From Candidatus Hydrogenedentota bacterium (GTDB lineage: Bacteria; Hydrogenedentota; Hydrogenedentia; Hydrogenedentales; CAILVY01): a stretch of 64,000 nt of DNA. Below are positions 29,057 to 38,452 of this stretch, one piece after another. The DNA lies in assembly GCA_903837785.1 (NCBI GenBank), contig CAILVY010000270.1:1-64000 (forward strand), read 5' to 3'. The notes beneath the pieces were generated by a model that saw only the letters and a program-made list of their open reading frames with translations, had not been told where the DNA came from and ran no database searches. A program made the position numbers and the translations under genes. How positions within the stretch are numbered: position 1 is the first letter of the stretch; each line of letters opens with the position of its first letter.

Positions 29057-29923
29057 ATGACTATTCGCGGCAGCCGCAGACAATTCCTCGGCATGATGGG
29101 CGGGGCGGCGCTTGCCGCGGCCATGGCAGGCGGCCGGCAGTGCCTGGCAGCCGAAACGGGGCTCGACTTCCCACTGGTGGATCTCCATGTCCACCTCGAC
29201 AACAGCACGATCGACAAGGTGCTCGAACTCTCGAAAGAGCGCGGCGTGAAGTTCGGCATCGTCGAACATGCGGGAACCAAGGAGAACATCTACCCAGTCG
29301 TGTTGAGCAATGACGAAGAACTCCTGCAGCGCATCGCCCTCCTGGAGGGCAAGCCCGTCTACAAAGGCATTCAAGCCGAGTGGACGGACTGGATGGGGTG
29401 TTTCTCGAAAGAGGCGATTGCGAAACTTGACTATGTGCTCACCGACACCCTTACGTTCCCCGGAAAGAATGGCGAACGGATGAAACTCTGGGAGAAAGGC
29501 GCGGAGATCGGCGAGCCGCAGTACTTCATGGATCGTTACGTGGATTGGCACGTTGAAATCATGACGAAAGAGCCCATCGACATCCTGGCGAACGTGTCAT
29601 GGCTCCCGCAGCCCCTCGCGTCGGACTACGACGCCTTCTGGACCGATGCCCGCATCCGCAAAGTGCTCGATGTGGCGCTGAAATATGGCGTGGCCATCGA
29701 GATTAGTTCGGGGTTCGAACTGCCGAAGCTGCATTTCCTGCAGATGGCCAAAGAGGCGGGGCTGAAGTTCACTTTCGGCTCGAACGGCCGCTATCCCAAA
29801 ATGGGGCTGCTCGACTATTCCGTCCGCCTTGCCAGGCAACTGGGCTTGAAGTCTTCGGACATGTTTACCCCCGCCCCCGACGGCCAGAAGGCCGTGCAAC
29901 GGCGGACTTGGCAGGGGAAATAG
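29057..29923 (+). CDS. Tat-exported PHP-like metal-dependent hydrolase
   Basis: GSRRQFLGMMGGAALAAAMAGG Tat-like signal; FPLVDLHVHLDNS...KFGIVEHAG...AIEISSGFELP. Confidence 0.75.
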   Translation: MTIRGSRRQFLGMMGGAALAAAMAGGRQCLAAETGLDFPLVDLHVHLDNSTIDKVLELSKERGVKFGIVEHAGTKENIYPVVLSNDEELLQRIALLEGKPVYKGIQAEWTDWMGCFSKEAIAKLDYVLTDTLTFPGKNGERMKLWEKGAEIGEPQYFMDRYVDWHVEIMTKEPIDILANVSWLPQPLASDYDAFWTDARIRKVLDVALKYGVAIEISSGFELPKLHFLQMAKEAGLKFTFGSNGRYPKMGLLDYSVRLARQLGLKSSDMFTPAPDGQKAVQRRTWQGK

Positions 29924-30078
29924 CGCTGACGGTTGCTGCGCTCCCGGGATAAGTACATGGGCTTCCCGCGACAATCCGGGGCGTCCTGAGCCCTCTCGTG
30001 GGGCATCGCGCCTCTCTGTGCGCCTCCACGCCTGTTCGTGTATCATGGGGCGCCAGGAGAACCAGTGGAGGCTGAATC

Positions 30079-31023
30079 ATGAAGCGGACATCGATGCTGT
30101 TGTTGGGCGCAGGGATCGTGGCGGCGCTTGCCTGTGGGTGCGGGGCGAAGGATGCGAAACCGGAAACGGGCGGCCAGGGGAAGCTCTTCGGCGTCGTATA
30201 TCAAACCATGAACAATCCCTTCTTCGTGGAGTTGAATGCCGGGCTGAAGTCGGTGATCGAGGCGCACGGCGACCAGTTGGTGACATTGGATTCGCAGTTC
30301 AACAGCCTCAAGCAGAAGAACGACATTTCCGACCTCCTGCTGAAGGGCGTTTCCGGCCTCTTCATCAATCCCGTGAATTGGGAAGGGATCAAAGGCAGCC
30401 TGATCCAGGCGAAGGACAAAGGCGTGCCCAGCATCGTGGTGGACGCGCCGGTGAAGGACGAGGAACTCGTCCTGTGCCAGGTGGCCTCGGACAACGTCGA
30501 AGCGGGGCGCCTGGCGGCGCGGGCACTGGCGCAAGTGCGGCGTCCGGCGAAGATCGTGATCCTTCATCACTCGATCAACAAGGCCTGCATCGATCGCGTG
30601 GAAGGCTTCCGCGAAGAGCTTGCGAAGTACCCGGACATGCAGGTCCTGGACACGCAGGAAGGGAAAGGCACGACGGAAGGGGCGCGCCCGGTGATGCGCG
30701 ACCTGCTGGGCCGTTTCCCCGAGGTGAACGCGGTGTTTCCCATTAACGATCCGAGCGCGCTGGGGGCGATTTCGGCGCTGGAATCGGCGGGCAAACTGAA
30801 GGATGTGACGGTCGTAACCGTGGACGGATCGGCCGAGGGCGTGGCCGCGATTAAGTCAGGCAAGCTGCATTCCACTTCGGCCCAGTTCCCGCGCGAAATT
30901 GGCCGGACTGCGGCCGAGAAGATGTACGATCATCTTGCGGGCAAAGCGGTGGAGAAGGATGTGGCAATTCGCGTCGAGCTGGTTTCCAAAGAGAACGCGG
31001 ACACGTTCGCCCAAGCGAAGTAA
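30079..31023 (+). CDS. Sugar ABC transporter substrate-binding lipoprotein (RbsB-like)
   Basis: Lipobox ALACGC; FGVVYQTMNNPFFVELNAGLKSV...GVPSIVVDAPV...FPINDPSALGAISALESAGK. Confidence 0.9.
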   Translation: MKRTSMLLLGAGIVAALACGCGAKDAKPETGGQGKLFGVVYQTMNNPFFVELNAGLKSVIEAHGDQLVTLDSQFNSLKQKNDISDLLLKGVSGLFINPVNWEGIKGSLIQAKDKGVPSIVVDAPVKDEELVLCQVASDNVEAGRLAARALAQVRRPAKIVILHHSINKACIDRVEGFREELAKYPDMQVLDTQEGKGTTEGARPVMRDLLGRFPEVNAVFPINDPSALGAISALESAGKLKDVTVVTVDGSAEGVAAIKSGKLHSTSAQFPREIGRTAAEKMYDHLAGKAVEKDVAIRVELVSKENADTFAQAK

Positions 31024-31046
31024 GTCCGCGGATTGCCGCCGGCGCA

Positions 31047-32459
31047 TCATTTCTCCGGCTGGTTCAAGCGCTTGTTGAGGCCGGTGCGGGAAAGGCCCAG
31101 GAGCCGGGCCGCAATCGTCTGATTGCCCTCGGCGCGGCGCATCGCCTCGTCGATCAACAGGGAAATGGACTCCTTGATTGTCGGCAGCCGGTCAAAGAAC
31201 GCATACGGGCTCGTCTCATCCATTTGCCCTTGCAGCACCGGCGTAGTCTTCGTTTCCTGGGCGATCCGGGTCTCGAAGACCGTCATGGACAGCATGCGCG
31301 ACTCGTGGTTGGCCACGGCATCGAAGACCATGCTTTCGAGTTCACGGACGTTCCCCGGGAACGTATAGGCGGCCAGGAGTGCGTACAGTTCCTTGGGTGG
31401 CGACGGCTTCTTCTTGCCCAGGGCGGTGGCGGCCTTGTCGAGGAAGTGATCCACAAGCACCGGCACATCGTCGAGCCGCTTGCGCAACGGCGGAATGCAA
31501 ACGTGGTGCGTCTTCAGCCGGTGATAGAGGTCCCTTCGGAATTGGCCCGTGGCCTGCAGCGCATCCAGGTCCTTGTTCGTGGCAAAAACGATGCGGGCGT
31601 CGGTCCGCTTCGCGATATCGGAGCCGAGCGGATGGAACTCCCGCTCCTGTATCACCCGAAGCAATTTCACCTGCGATGCATGGGTGAGATCCCCGATCTC
31701 GTCCAGGAACAGCGTCCCGCTCTTGGCCTGCTCAATCAGGCCGCGTCTCGTCTCGTCCGCCCCCGTGTAGGCCCCGCGCACGTGCCCGAAGAGCGTATCG
31801 GAAAACACGTTGTCGTCCAGGCCGGCCGCATTCACGGCCACAAACGCGCCGCTGCGTCCGCTCAAGGCGTGGATGGCCTGTGCAAGCAATTCCTTGCCCA
31901 CGCCCGTTTCGCCCGTGATCAGCACGGGCCACAGGCTTTTGGCGACACTTTCGCAGTAGCGGAAGATGGCGTACATCCCGGGGTTGTTCGTGACAATGTG
32001 GGCGAAGGCCTCCGGATTCTTGACCATGTCCGAGAGCAGGTGGTCGCGCAGGATCTCGTTCTCCCGGCGGAGTTCGCGCATCTCGATGGCGCGGCGCAGG
32101 CCCGAGAGCAGCCGGCTCCGTTCGACGGGCTTGACCATGTAGTCGAAGGCGCCGGCCTGCATGCAGCGGACCGCCGTGTCCACTTCATTGGCGCCGGTCA
32201 CGATGATCACCGGGATTTCGGGGTAGGAGGACACGACGACGGGCAGGAGTTCCTCGCCCGAAATGTGCGGCATCGAGAGATCCAGCATGGCGGCCGAGAA
32301 CTCCTGGTTCTCGAGGATGCCTGCCACGCGCCGGGGATCCTGGCAGGAGATGATGTGATTGATGCCGTCGGAAACGAGCAAGCGTTCGACGCTCTGCAGC
32401 GCGTGTGCGTCGTCGTCCACCAGCAGTATCGGCAGATCGGGAAAGATGCCTTGCTTCAT
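31047..32459 (-). CDS. Sigma-54-dependent response regulator (NtrC family)
   Basis: Receiver (LLVDDDAHAL...AMLDLSMP), AAA+ GETGVGKELLAQAIH, GAYTGADE (GAFTGA loop variant), C-terminal Fis-type HTH. Confidence 0.93.
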   Translation of the reverse strand: MKQGIFPDLPILLVDDDAHALQSVERLLVSDGINHIISCQDPRRVAGILENQEFSAAMLDLSMPHISGEELLPVVVSSYPEIPVIIVTGANEVDTAVRCMQAGAFDYMVKPVERSRLLSGLRRAIEMRELRRENEILRDHLLSDMVKNPEAFAHIVTNNPGMYAIFRYCESVAKSLWPVLITGETGVGKELLAQAIHALSGRSGAFVAVNAAGLDDNVFSDTLFGHVRGAYTGADETRRGLIEQAKSGTLFLDEIGDLTHASQVKLLRVIQEREFHPLGSDIAKRTDARIVFATNKDLDALQATGQFRRDLYHRLKTHHVCIPPLRKRLDDVPVLVDHFLDKAATALGKKKPSPPKELYALLAAYTFPGNVRELESMVFDAVANHESRMLSMTVFETRIAQETKTTPVLQGQMDETSPYAFFDRLPTIKESISLLIDEAMRRAEGNQTIAARLLGLSRTGLNKRLNQPEK

Positions 32460-35400
32460 GCTTCCGCCTCCAATGCATGTACTTCTTGCTTCTCTGGCTC
32501 AGGCGCTTGTTTTACCGGGAGGCTCAACTGGGCTTTTGTACCATGCCCTTCCCTGGAAGAGAAAGTCAACGAGCCCCCGTGTTCATGCACAATATTGAAA
32601 GAAATCCAGAGGCCCAGGCCCATGCCGCCGGCGCCCCGTTTCGTCGTGAAAAACGGGTCCCCGAGGCGCTTCAGGTCTTTTTCCGGGATGCCCTTTCCAT
32701 CGTCCTGGATCTCGATCATCACGGCGTCCGATTCCCGGGCATACGTCGTGCTTACGTGGATCCTTTGCTCACGGCGGGAGAGGGCCTGACAGGCATTCTG
32801 CAACAGATTGATGAACACCTGTTCGATGCGCTGGAAATTGCCGAAGACCGGCGGCAAGTCCGCGCCGTATTCGACCGAGAAGTGATCCGTCGATTTCTGG
32901 ATCATGTTCGTGATCAGGATGATCGCGGACTCGACCACCGCGTTAATGTCGACCGGCGCCATCTTCTCGGTCGGCCGGTAGCGCGCATAGTCCCGCAATT
33001 CCGTCACGATCACTTCGATGCGCCGGCAACTGGCCAAGGCGACAGCATACATGTCGGCCAGCTTGTCGCGGCATTCCGAGTAGTCAAATCCGCCCAGGAC
33101 GAAATCGCCGAAATCCTCGTAGAAACGGTCCAGGATTGGCAGGATGCTGTCCCAGACACCGGCCAGCGTCGACAAGTTCGCCATGATCGCGTGGTTCGGA
33201 TTATTGATCTCATGGGCGACTCCGGAGACGAGAATGCCCAGCGAAACCATCTTCTCGGCCTGGACGAGCTGTTGTTCCCGGAACTTGGACTCTTCCTCGG
33301 CATGGATCCGCTCCGTAATGTCCAGGATGGTTCCCAGCACGTGGTGCGTTTCGGCGGCGCCCCCATGCACCATTTCACCCAGGACGTGGACTATGCGAAC
33401 TTCGCCGTCTGGCCGGAGAATGCGGTGGCGGAGGCTGAACTTCTTGTCCTGAATCGAGGCCATGTGCTGGATGAGGCCTTCGACGTCGCCGCGGTCTTCC
33501 GGATGGACTTGTTCGAGGAATTGGGAGAAGGCAGGCGGGAAGGCGCGCGGTGCATGCCCGAAGATGCGGAAGACTTCGTCGGACCAGTGCAACTCGCCGG
33601 TGGCCAGGTTCCATTCCCAACTGCCCGAATGGGTCATGCGCTGCGCTTCTGCCAGCAACCGTTCGCTCCGTCGCAAGGCGTCCAGCGTGCGCGAGTGCTG
33701 CTGGATCTCTTCGATCAGCGCCGTATTCAACTCCGAAAGGGCCGCCGTACGCTCGGCCACGCGCCGCTCCAACTCGTTGTGCGCGCGGCGCAATGCTTCC
33801 TCCTGTTGCTTGCGCACGGTCACGTCGGCGGTCATCCCCACCAAGCGTTTCAGCTGTCCGCGTTCGTCAAAGAACCCCCGCGCAATCTCCTCCAGGATGA
33901 CGAATTCCCCGTTGGGTTTCGTCACACGATACGTTGTCTTGTACGTGTCATTTTCCGGTGCGAGCCCCTTGAGGACCTGGAGGAATTCCTCGCGATCTTC
34001 CGGGTACACCCGCTGAAAGTACCGTGCGCTCGTGTCGCGCGTCGCCTCAAGGCCGGACAGGCCCAGGACTTCGCCACATTCCGCGGTGCGCAGGACCAGG
34101 TCCGAGGCCACATCCCACTCGAAGGCGAATATGCGTCCCAACCGCATGGCCTGCTGCAGCGATTCCAGGGCGCGCGCGTGGGCGAGCCGCAGGCGGATTG
34201 CCGCCAGCCCGAAGGCTGCGTCGTTCGCCAGCTCCGAGAGGGTCTCTGTCTCCGCGTCTGTGAAGCCGCCCGGCTCTCTTGAATAGACGGTGATCGCTCC
34301 GAACGCCCGGCTGCCGTCGAACATCGGGAGCACGAGCGACGAGGCATAGCCTCGCTTCAACGCTTCCTCGCGCCACGGAGCGAATTGCGGGTCCGTCAGC
34401 ATGTTCCGGCACGTGGCCGGAGTCCCCGTGCGGATCGCCGTTCCGGTGGGGCCGCGCCCCCGTTCCGTATCCGCCCACGTGATCTTCAACGTCTCCAGAT
34501 ATCCGGAATCAAACCCGTACGAGGCCACAGGCCGCACAGTCTTCTCCGCATCATCCTCGGCCAGGCCCACCCAAACCATCGCGTGCCCGCAATTCTCGAC
34601 AATGATCCGGCAAATCTCGTTCAGATATTCCAGCTCGTCTCGGGCGCGCATTACGGCCTGCTCACTGCGGTTGCGCGCCATCAGCACCTCATTCAGGCGC
34701 TGGAGCTCCTTCGTCCGCTGCGCCACGAGGTCCTCGAGGTGCTCGCGGTACTGCGACAGTTCCGCCTCGGCCCGCTTGCGTTCCGTGATATCCCGCGCGG
34801 CGGCGAATACGCCTTGAACCTCGCCCGTCTCATTCGTATAAACCGCCGCGTTATACATCACGTCCGTCAACGCGCCGTTCGCGTGGCGGATGGTCAGGGG
34901 ATAATCAGTGACCTTGCCCTCTGCCAAGACCCGCTGATAACCGCTTCGGGCTTTTTCCGGCTCGGTGGCATAATCCGAGAAGTCACTGCCGATGAGTGTG
35001 TCGCGCGTCAGGCCGGTGACCGCCTCCGTGGCCCGGTTCACGTCGGTGATCTTGCCGTCGGGGCTGATGGTCACCAACGGATCCAGGCTGGCTTCAATAA
35101 GGCTGCGCGCGTGATGCGAGGCCGTGCGCAACGCATTTTCCACGCTAAACCGATGTATGGCCTCGCCCACGAGCGGCGCGAGCGATTCGAGAAACTCGAC
35201 GTTGTCCACCGGCACCCGCCCGGGATCGGGATCGCTGAGGTGAATCGCTCCCAGCGGCTCGCCGCGGTACCGGATGGGAATGACTGCGAGCGAGGCAAAA
35301 CCGTTTGCGATGCAGGCCCCGCGATAGTGCGTCCGTTCCTCGGGCGTCAATCCCTCGAACCAGGCGTGCGTGTCCTCGCAACGGAAGGATCGACCCGTGG

Positions 35401-37297
35401 TCAGGGCGATGGCTTCCGACGCCTCGAAGCGGCCCGCGATGACCCGGGTGCAGATGCAGGTGGGCGCATCCAGTGTCAGCCGCTTTTCCTGGCGCATGAA
35501 GTCCGGGCTGTAGCCGGCATACGATTGGAACAGCACTTCCCGCTGCTCATTGACGACGCGTATGCCCACGTTCCGGCAACCGCTCCAGTCCTGAATCACC
35601 TGTACCACCAGGTCGAGATATTCCTGCTGCGAGGTGCCCGTCGTAAACAGCCATTGCACGGTCTTCAGGACTTCTTCGCGGCGTTCGGTCTGGGTGCGTT
35701 CAGTCACGTCCACGAGGGAGAAGACGAGAAACTCGACGTCGCCCGAGGCGTCCAGGATCGGTGAGACGGCCAGGTCCCAGTAGGTTACGCCCCACTCGGG
35801 ATGATCCGCGAAACTGAACGGACGCGCGAAGACTTCGTACGGCTCTTTGCTTTGCACCACTTCGCGAAACTTGCCCTCCAGTTCTTCGGAGGGATAGAAC
35901 TCGAAATGGTTGTGTCCGGGGAAGTCCTCGGGAGCCCGCTGGCAGGCCTTCGCGTAGGCGTCGTTCACGCGGATGAAATTGAAGTCCCGGTCCAGAATCA
36001 CGAGCGGCGTCATGGCGTGGCGGTAGAAACCCTCGAGGATTCTGGACTGCTCGCTCACCGCATCCTGGATCGCCCTCCGTTCCGCAATCTCCCGAAGCAA
36101 TGATTCGTTGACCTCGCGTAACGCGGTGGTGCGTTCGTTCACCTGATGTTCGAGAAAGACGTTGGCGGCGCGCGCCGCGCCCAGGGCGTCATGGACGTGC
36201 TCGGCCATCGTGTTGAAGGCGTCAGCGAGGGTCCGAAACTCGCGAACTCCCGAAATCGCGATATGGCGCCCGGGTTCCCCCCGACCGACCGCTTCCGTGT
36301 GTTCTTGCAGAAGGCTCAAACTTCCCAGGATCCTGCGGTACAACGCCATGGACAACAACGCGGAGACGGCAATGGTCAGCACAGTCATTATCAAGGCCGG
36401 AGCCAGGCTCGCAACGATTGGAGCCAGCGTGTCACTGACCGGCCGGCTCGCCCCCGCCACCCAGCCCAAGGAAGCCACGGGAAGACGGCCCGCGAAGCGA
36501 GCCCGGTCATCCGCCGCGGAGCGAAGCCGCCCTTTGGCCTCCTTGCCCGTCAACGCGGCCGCCAGCAACGGATCGGCCGTCGCCGCCGCTCCCGTTGGCA
36601 TATTCAAGATGTCGGGGTGCCGGAAAACGCGTTGCCCCTCGCGATCAAACAGCGTAATCGCGCTCCCTTCGGAACGCGCAATCGGTTCAAACACGGAGGA
36701 CAATTGTGCGTCCGTCACTACGGCCGCCAGGACGCCTTGGAGAGTGCGGTCCGGGCTGCGCTCGCCCGAAGCGATGACGAAGAAAGGCTCGCCAAGTCCC
36801 ATGCCCTCCAAGCGGTTGCTGAGAATGAAATCCTGTCCCTCGAGAATTGGCCGGAAGAACTGACCGGCATCCAGGCGTTGTCCCGTCATCTTCGGGTCGC
36901 TGGAGGCCAGGATGCTTCCATCGGGCGCGATCCAGTGAAAGGCACGCACGGGGGGATGTTCGGCCTTGCAGTTGGCAAGCATCCACTCGGCTTCCTTCAC
37001 ATTCAGCGGATTCATGCGGACCAGGGATGCAGCCAATGAGGTGCTCTCACGCCGCACCTCCTGCACGAAGTCCGAGAAGAGCGAGGCAACAGACCGCGCC
37101 AACTCCAGATTGGCCTCGATTTCTGATTGACTAAGCGTCCTGCACCACGTCACAAAGACCGCGGACTGCACAACGAGCCCGGGAAGCAGTGTGACGAGCA
37201 ACAAAACCAGCAGCAGCGTGCGCAGACGGTGCGGCACGAGGCGGTTTGACACGAAGCGTAACAACCAGAAACTCCTTTGGACTACAAACCGGTCCAT
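32456..37297 (-). CDS. Very large multi-PAS/GAF sensor histidine kinase
   Basis: 1613 aa: N-terminal TM + extracytoplasmic sensor, HAMP, several PAS and two GAF-like domains, HEINNPNHAIMANL (HisKA), HATPase GIPEKDLKRLGDPFFTTK..GMGLGLWISFNIV; 4-bp overlap with response regulator. Confidence 0.93.
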   Translation of the reverse strand: MDRFVVQRSFWLLRFVSNRLVPHRLRTLLLVLLLVTLLPGLVVQSAVFVTWCRTLSQSEIEANLELARSVASLFSDFVQEVRRESTSLAASLVRMNPLNVKEAEWMLANCKAEHPPVRAFHWIAPDGSILASSDPKMTGQRLDAGQFFRPILEGQDFILSNRLEGMGLGEPFFVIASGERSPDRTLQGVLAAVVTDAQLSSVFEPIARSEGSAITLFDREGQRVFRHPDILNMPTGAAATADPLLAAALTGKEAKGRLRSAADDRARFAGRLPVASLGWVAGASRPVSDTLAPIVASLAPALIMTVLTIAVSALLSMALYRRILGSLSLLQEHTEAVGRGEPGRHIAISGVREFRTLADAFNTMAEHVHDALGAARAANVFLEHQVNERTTALREVNESLLREIAERRAIQDAVSEQSRILEGFYRHAMTPLVILDRDFNFIRVNDAYAKACQRAPEDFPGHNHFEFYPSEELEGKFREVVQSKEPYEVFARPFSFADHPEWGVTYWDLAVSPILDASGDVEFLVFSLVDVTERTQTERREEVLKTVQWLFTTGTSQQEYLDLVVQVIQDWSGCRNVGIRVVNEQREVLFQSYAGYSPDFMRQEKRLTLDAPTCICTRVIAGRFEASEAIALTTGRSFRCEDTHAWFEGLTPEERTHYRGACIANGFASLAVIPIRYRGEPLGAIHLSDPDPGRVPVDNVEFLESLAPLVGEAIHRFSVENALRTASHHARSLIEASLDPLVTISPDGKITDVNRATEAVTGLTRDTLIGSDFSDYATEPEKARSGYQRVLAEGKVTDYPLTIRHANGALTDVMYNAAVYTNETGEVQGVFAAARDITERKRAEAELSQYREHLEDLVAQRTKELQRLNEVLMARNRSEQAVMRARDELEYLNEICRIIVENCGHAMVWVGLAEDDAEKTVRPVASYGFDSGYLETLKITWADTERGRGPTGTAIRTGTPATCRNMLTDPQFAPWREEALKRGYASSLVLPMFDGSRAFGAITVYSREPGGFTDAETETLSELANDAAFGLAAIRLRLAHARALESLQQAMRLGRIFAFEWDVASDLVLRTAECGEVLGLSGLEATRDTSARYFQRVYPEDREEFLQVLKGLAPENDTYKTTYRVTKPNGEFVILEEIARGFFDERGQLKRLVGMTADVTVRKQQEEALRRAHNELERRVAERTAALSELNTALIEEIQQHSRTLDALRRSERLLAEAQRMTHSGSWEWNLATGELHWSDEVFRIFGHAPRAFPPAFSQFLEQVHPEDRGDVEGLIQHMASIQDKKFSLRHRILRPDGEVRIVHVLGEMVHGGAAETHHVLGTILDITERIHAEEESKFREQQLVQAEKMVSLGILVSGVAHEINNPNHAIMANLSTLAGVWDSILPILDRFYEDFGDFVLGGFDYSECRDKLADMYAVALASCRRIEVIVTELRDYARYRPTEKMAPVDINAVVESAIILITNMIQKSTDHFSVEYGADLPPVFGNFQRIEQVFINLLQNACQALSRREQRIHVSTTYARESDAVMIEIQDDGKGIPEKDLKRLGDPFFTTKRGAGGMGLGLWISFNIVHEHGGSLTFSSREGHGTKAQLSLPVKQAPEPEKQEVHALEAEA

Positions 37298-37491
37298 ACA
37301 CCCACGGACTGCCGCCTGAGATTGCGATCTCCTGCCGCACGGCGCCCATTCGTCAGCTTAGTCCCGAGGGCCAGTGCTAAGCAAAACTCCACCTAAAGGT
37401 TCAACACCCCAGCCGCCGCGTTAATTCCCTTGTTGCCTTCCGCCGCAGCCGGTTATGATACAGTTCACCGACGGATTACGAGGAGAGAGTC

Positions 37492-38442
37492 GTGAGAGCG
37501 AGCAAGCAACTGCTGCCCCTGCTGGGGGCAGTCATCGGACTGTTGTTGTTCTTTCGAATGTGGGTGCCCAACCTGTTGGCTCCGGAGAACTTGTTGGACC
37601 TGACCCAGCAGATTTCCGTCAATGCGATTCTGGCCTTCGGCATGACCCTGGTTATCCTCATTGGAGGGATTGACCTCTCGGTTGGGGCGTTGCTGGCGCT
37701 CGTGGGAACCTGCGCCGTTTTCGTGCTGGACCGCAAGCTCGCGCTGGCGCAATCAAGCCTGTGGATTCTCCCCGCGGTCCTCGCCGGATTGGGCGTGGCG
37801 GCCCTGTTCGGCGCATTTACGGGCTTCTGCGCGTCCAAGACCAAGATTCCCCCCTTCATCATTACGCTGGCGACGATGCTGGTCGCACGCGGAATGGCCC
37901 TCGGTTTCAATGAAGGCCGGCCGATTCCGATTCCCGAGCATCAGACCCTCTTCCTGGGCTTGGGCAACGGCCGCCTCGGAGGGCTCTTGCCCACCCCCGT
38001 CTTCGTGATGCTCCTTGTTTTCGCAGTCACCACAGTCTTGCTGCATTTCACCCGTTTTGGACGCCATCTGTACGGCATCGGCGGGAACTACGAAGCGGCC
38101 CGGCTTTCGGGCATTCCGATCGTTCGAAACACGATCATTGTCTACATGATCTGCTCGCTCCTGGCCGGCATCGCCGGGATGATTCACACCTCGCAACTCT
38201 ATTCGGCGGAGCCGGCCTCGGGAACCGGCTTTGAACTGAATGCCATCGCCGCGGTCGTCGTCGGTGGCACGAGCTTCTCCGGCGGCATCGGAACCATGCC
38301 CGGAACCCTGGTTGGCGCCATCATCATTGGCATTCTCGACAAAGGTCTGAATCAGGCCGGGGTGCACTTCTCTCTGCAATACGTGGTCAAAGGCCTGGTG
38401 ATCCTGGCGGCAGTCTTTGCCGATGTGATCCGGCGGAAATAG
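37492..38442 (+). CDS. Sugar ABC transporter permease (RbsC-like, GTG start)
   Basis: NAILAFGMTLVILIGGIDLSVGALLAL...GIGGNYEAARLSGIPI...VVGGTSFSGGIGTMPGTLVGAIIIGIL; SD GAGGAGAG. Confidence 0.92.
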   Translation: MRASKQLLPLLGAVIGLLLFFRMWVPNLLAPENLLDLTQQISVNAILAFGMTLVILIGGIDLSVGALLALVGTCAVFVLDRKLALAQSSLWILPAVLAGLGVAALFGAFTGFCASKTKIPPFIITLATMLVARGMALGFNEGRPIPIPEHQTLFLGLGNGRLGGLLPTPVFVMLLVFAVTTVLLHFTRFGRHLYGIGGNYEAARLSGIPIVRNTIIVYMICSLLAGIAGMIHTSQLYSAEPASGTGFELNAIAAVVVGGTSFSGGIGTMPGTLVGAIIIGILDKGLNQAGVHFSLQYVVKGLVILAAVFADVIRRK

Positions 38443-38452
38443 GAGGCGGACA

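Noticed and set aside
32405-34282. 625-aa plus-strand ORF (and 12972..14699, 18208..19653 similar)
   Set aside because: Antisense shadows of the histidine kinase, mprF and batC respectively.
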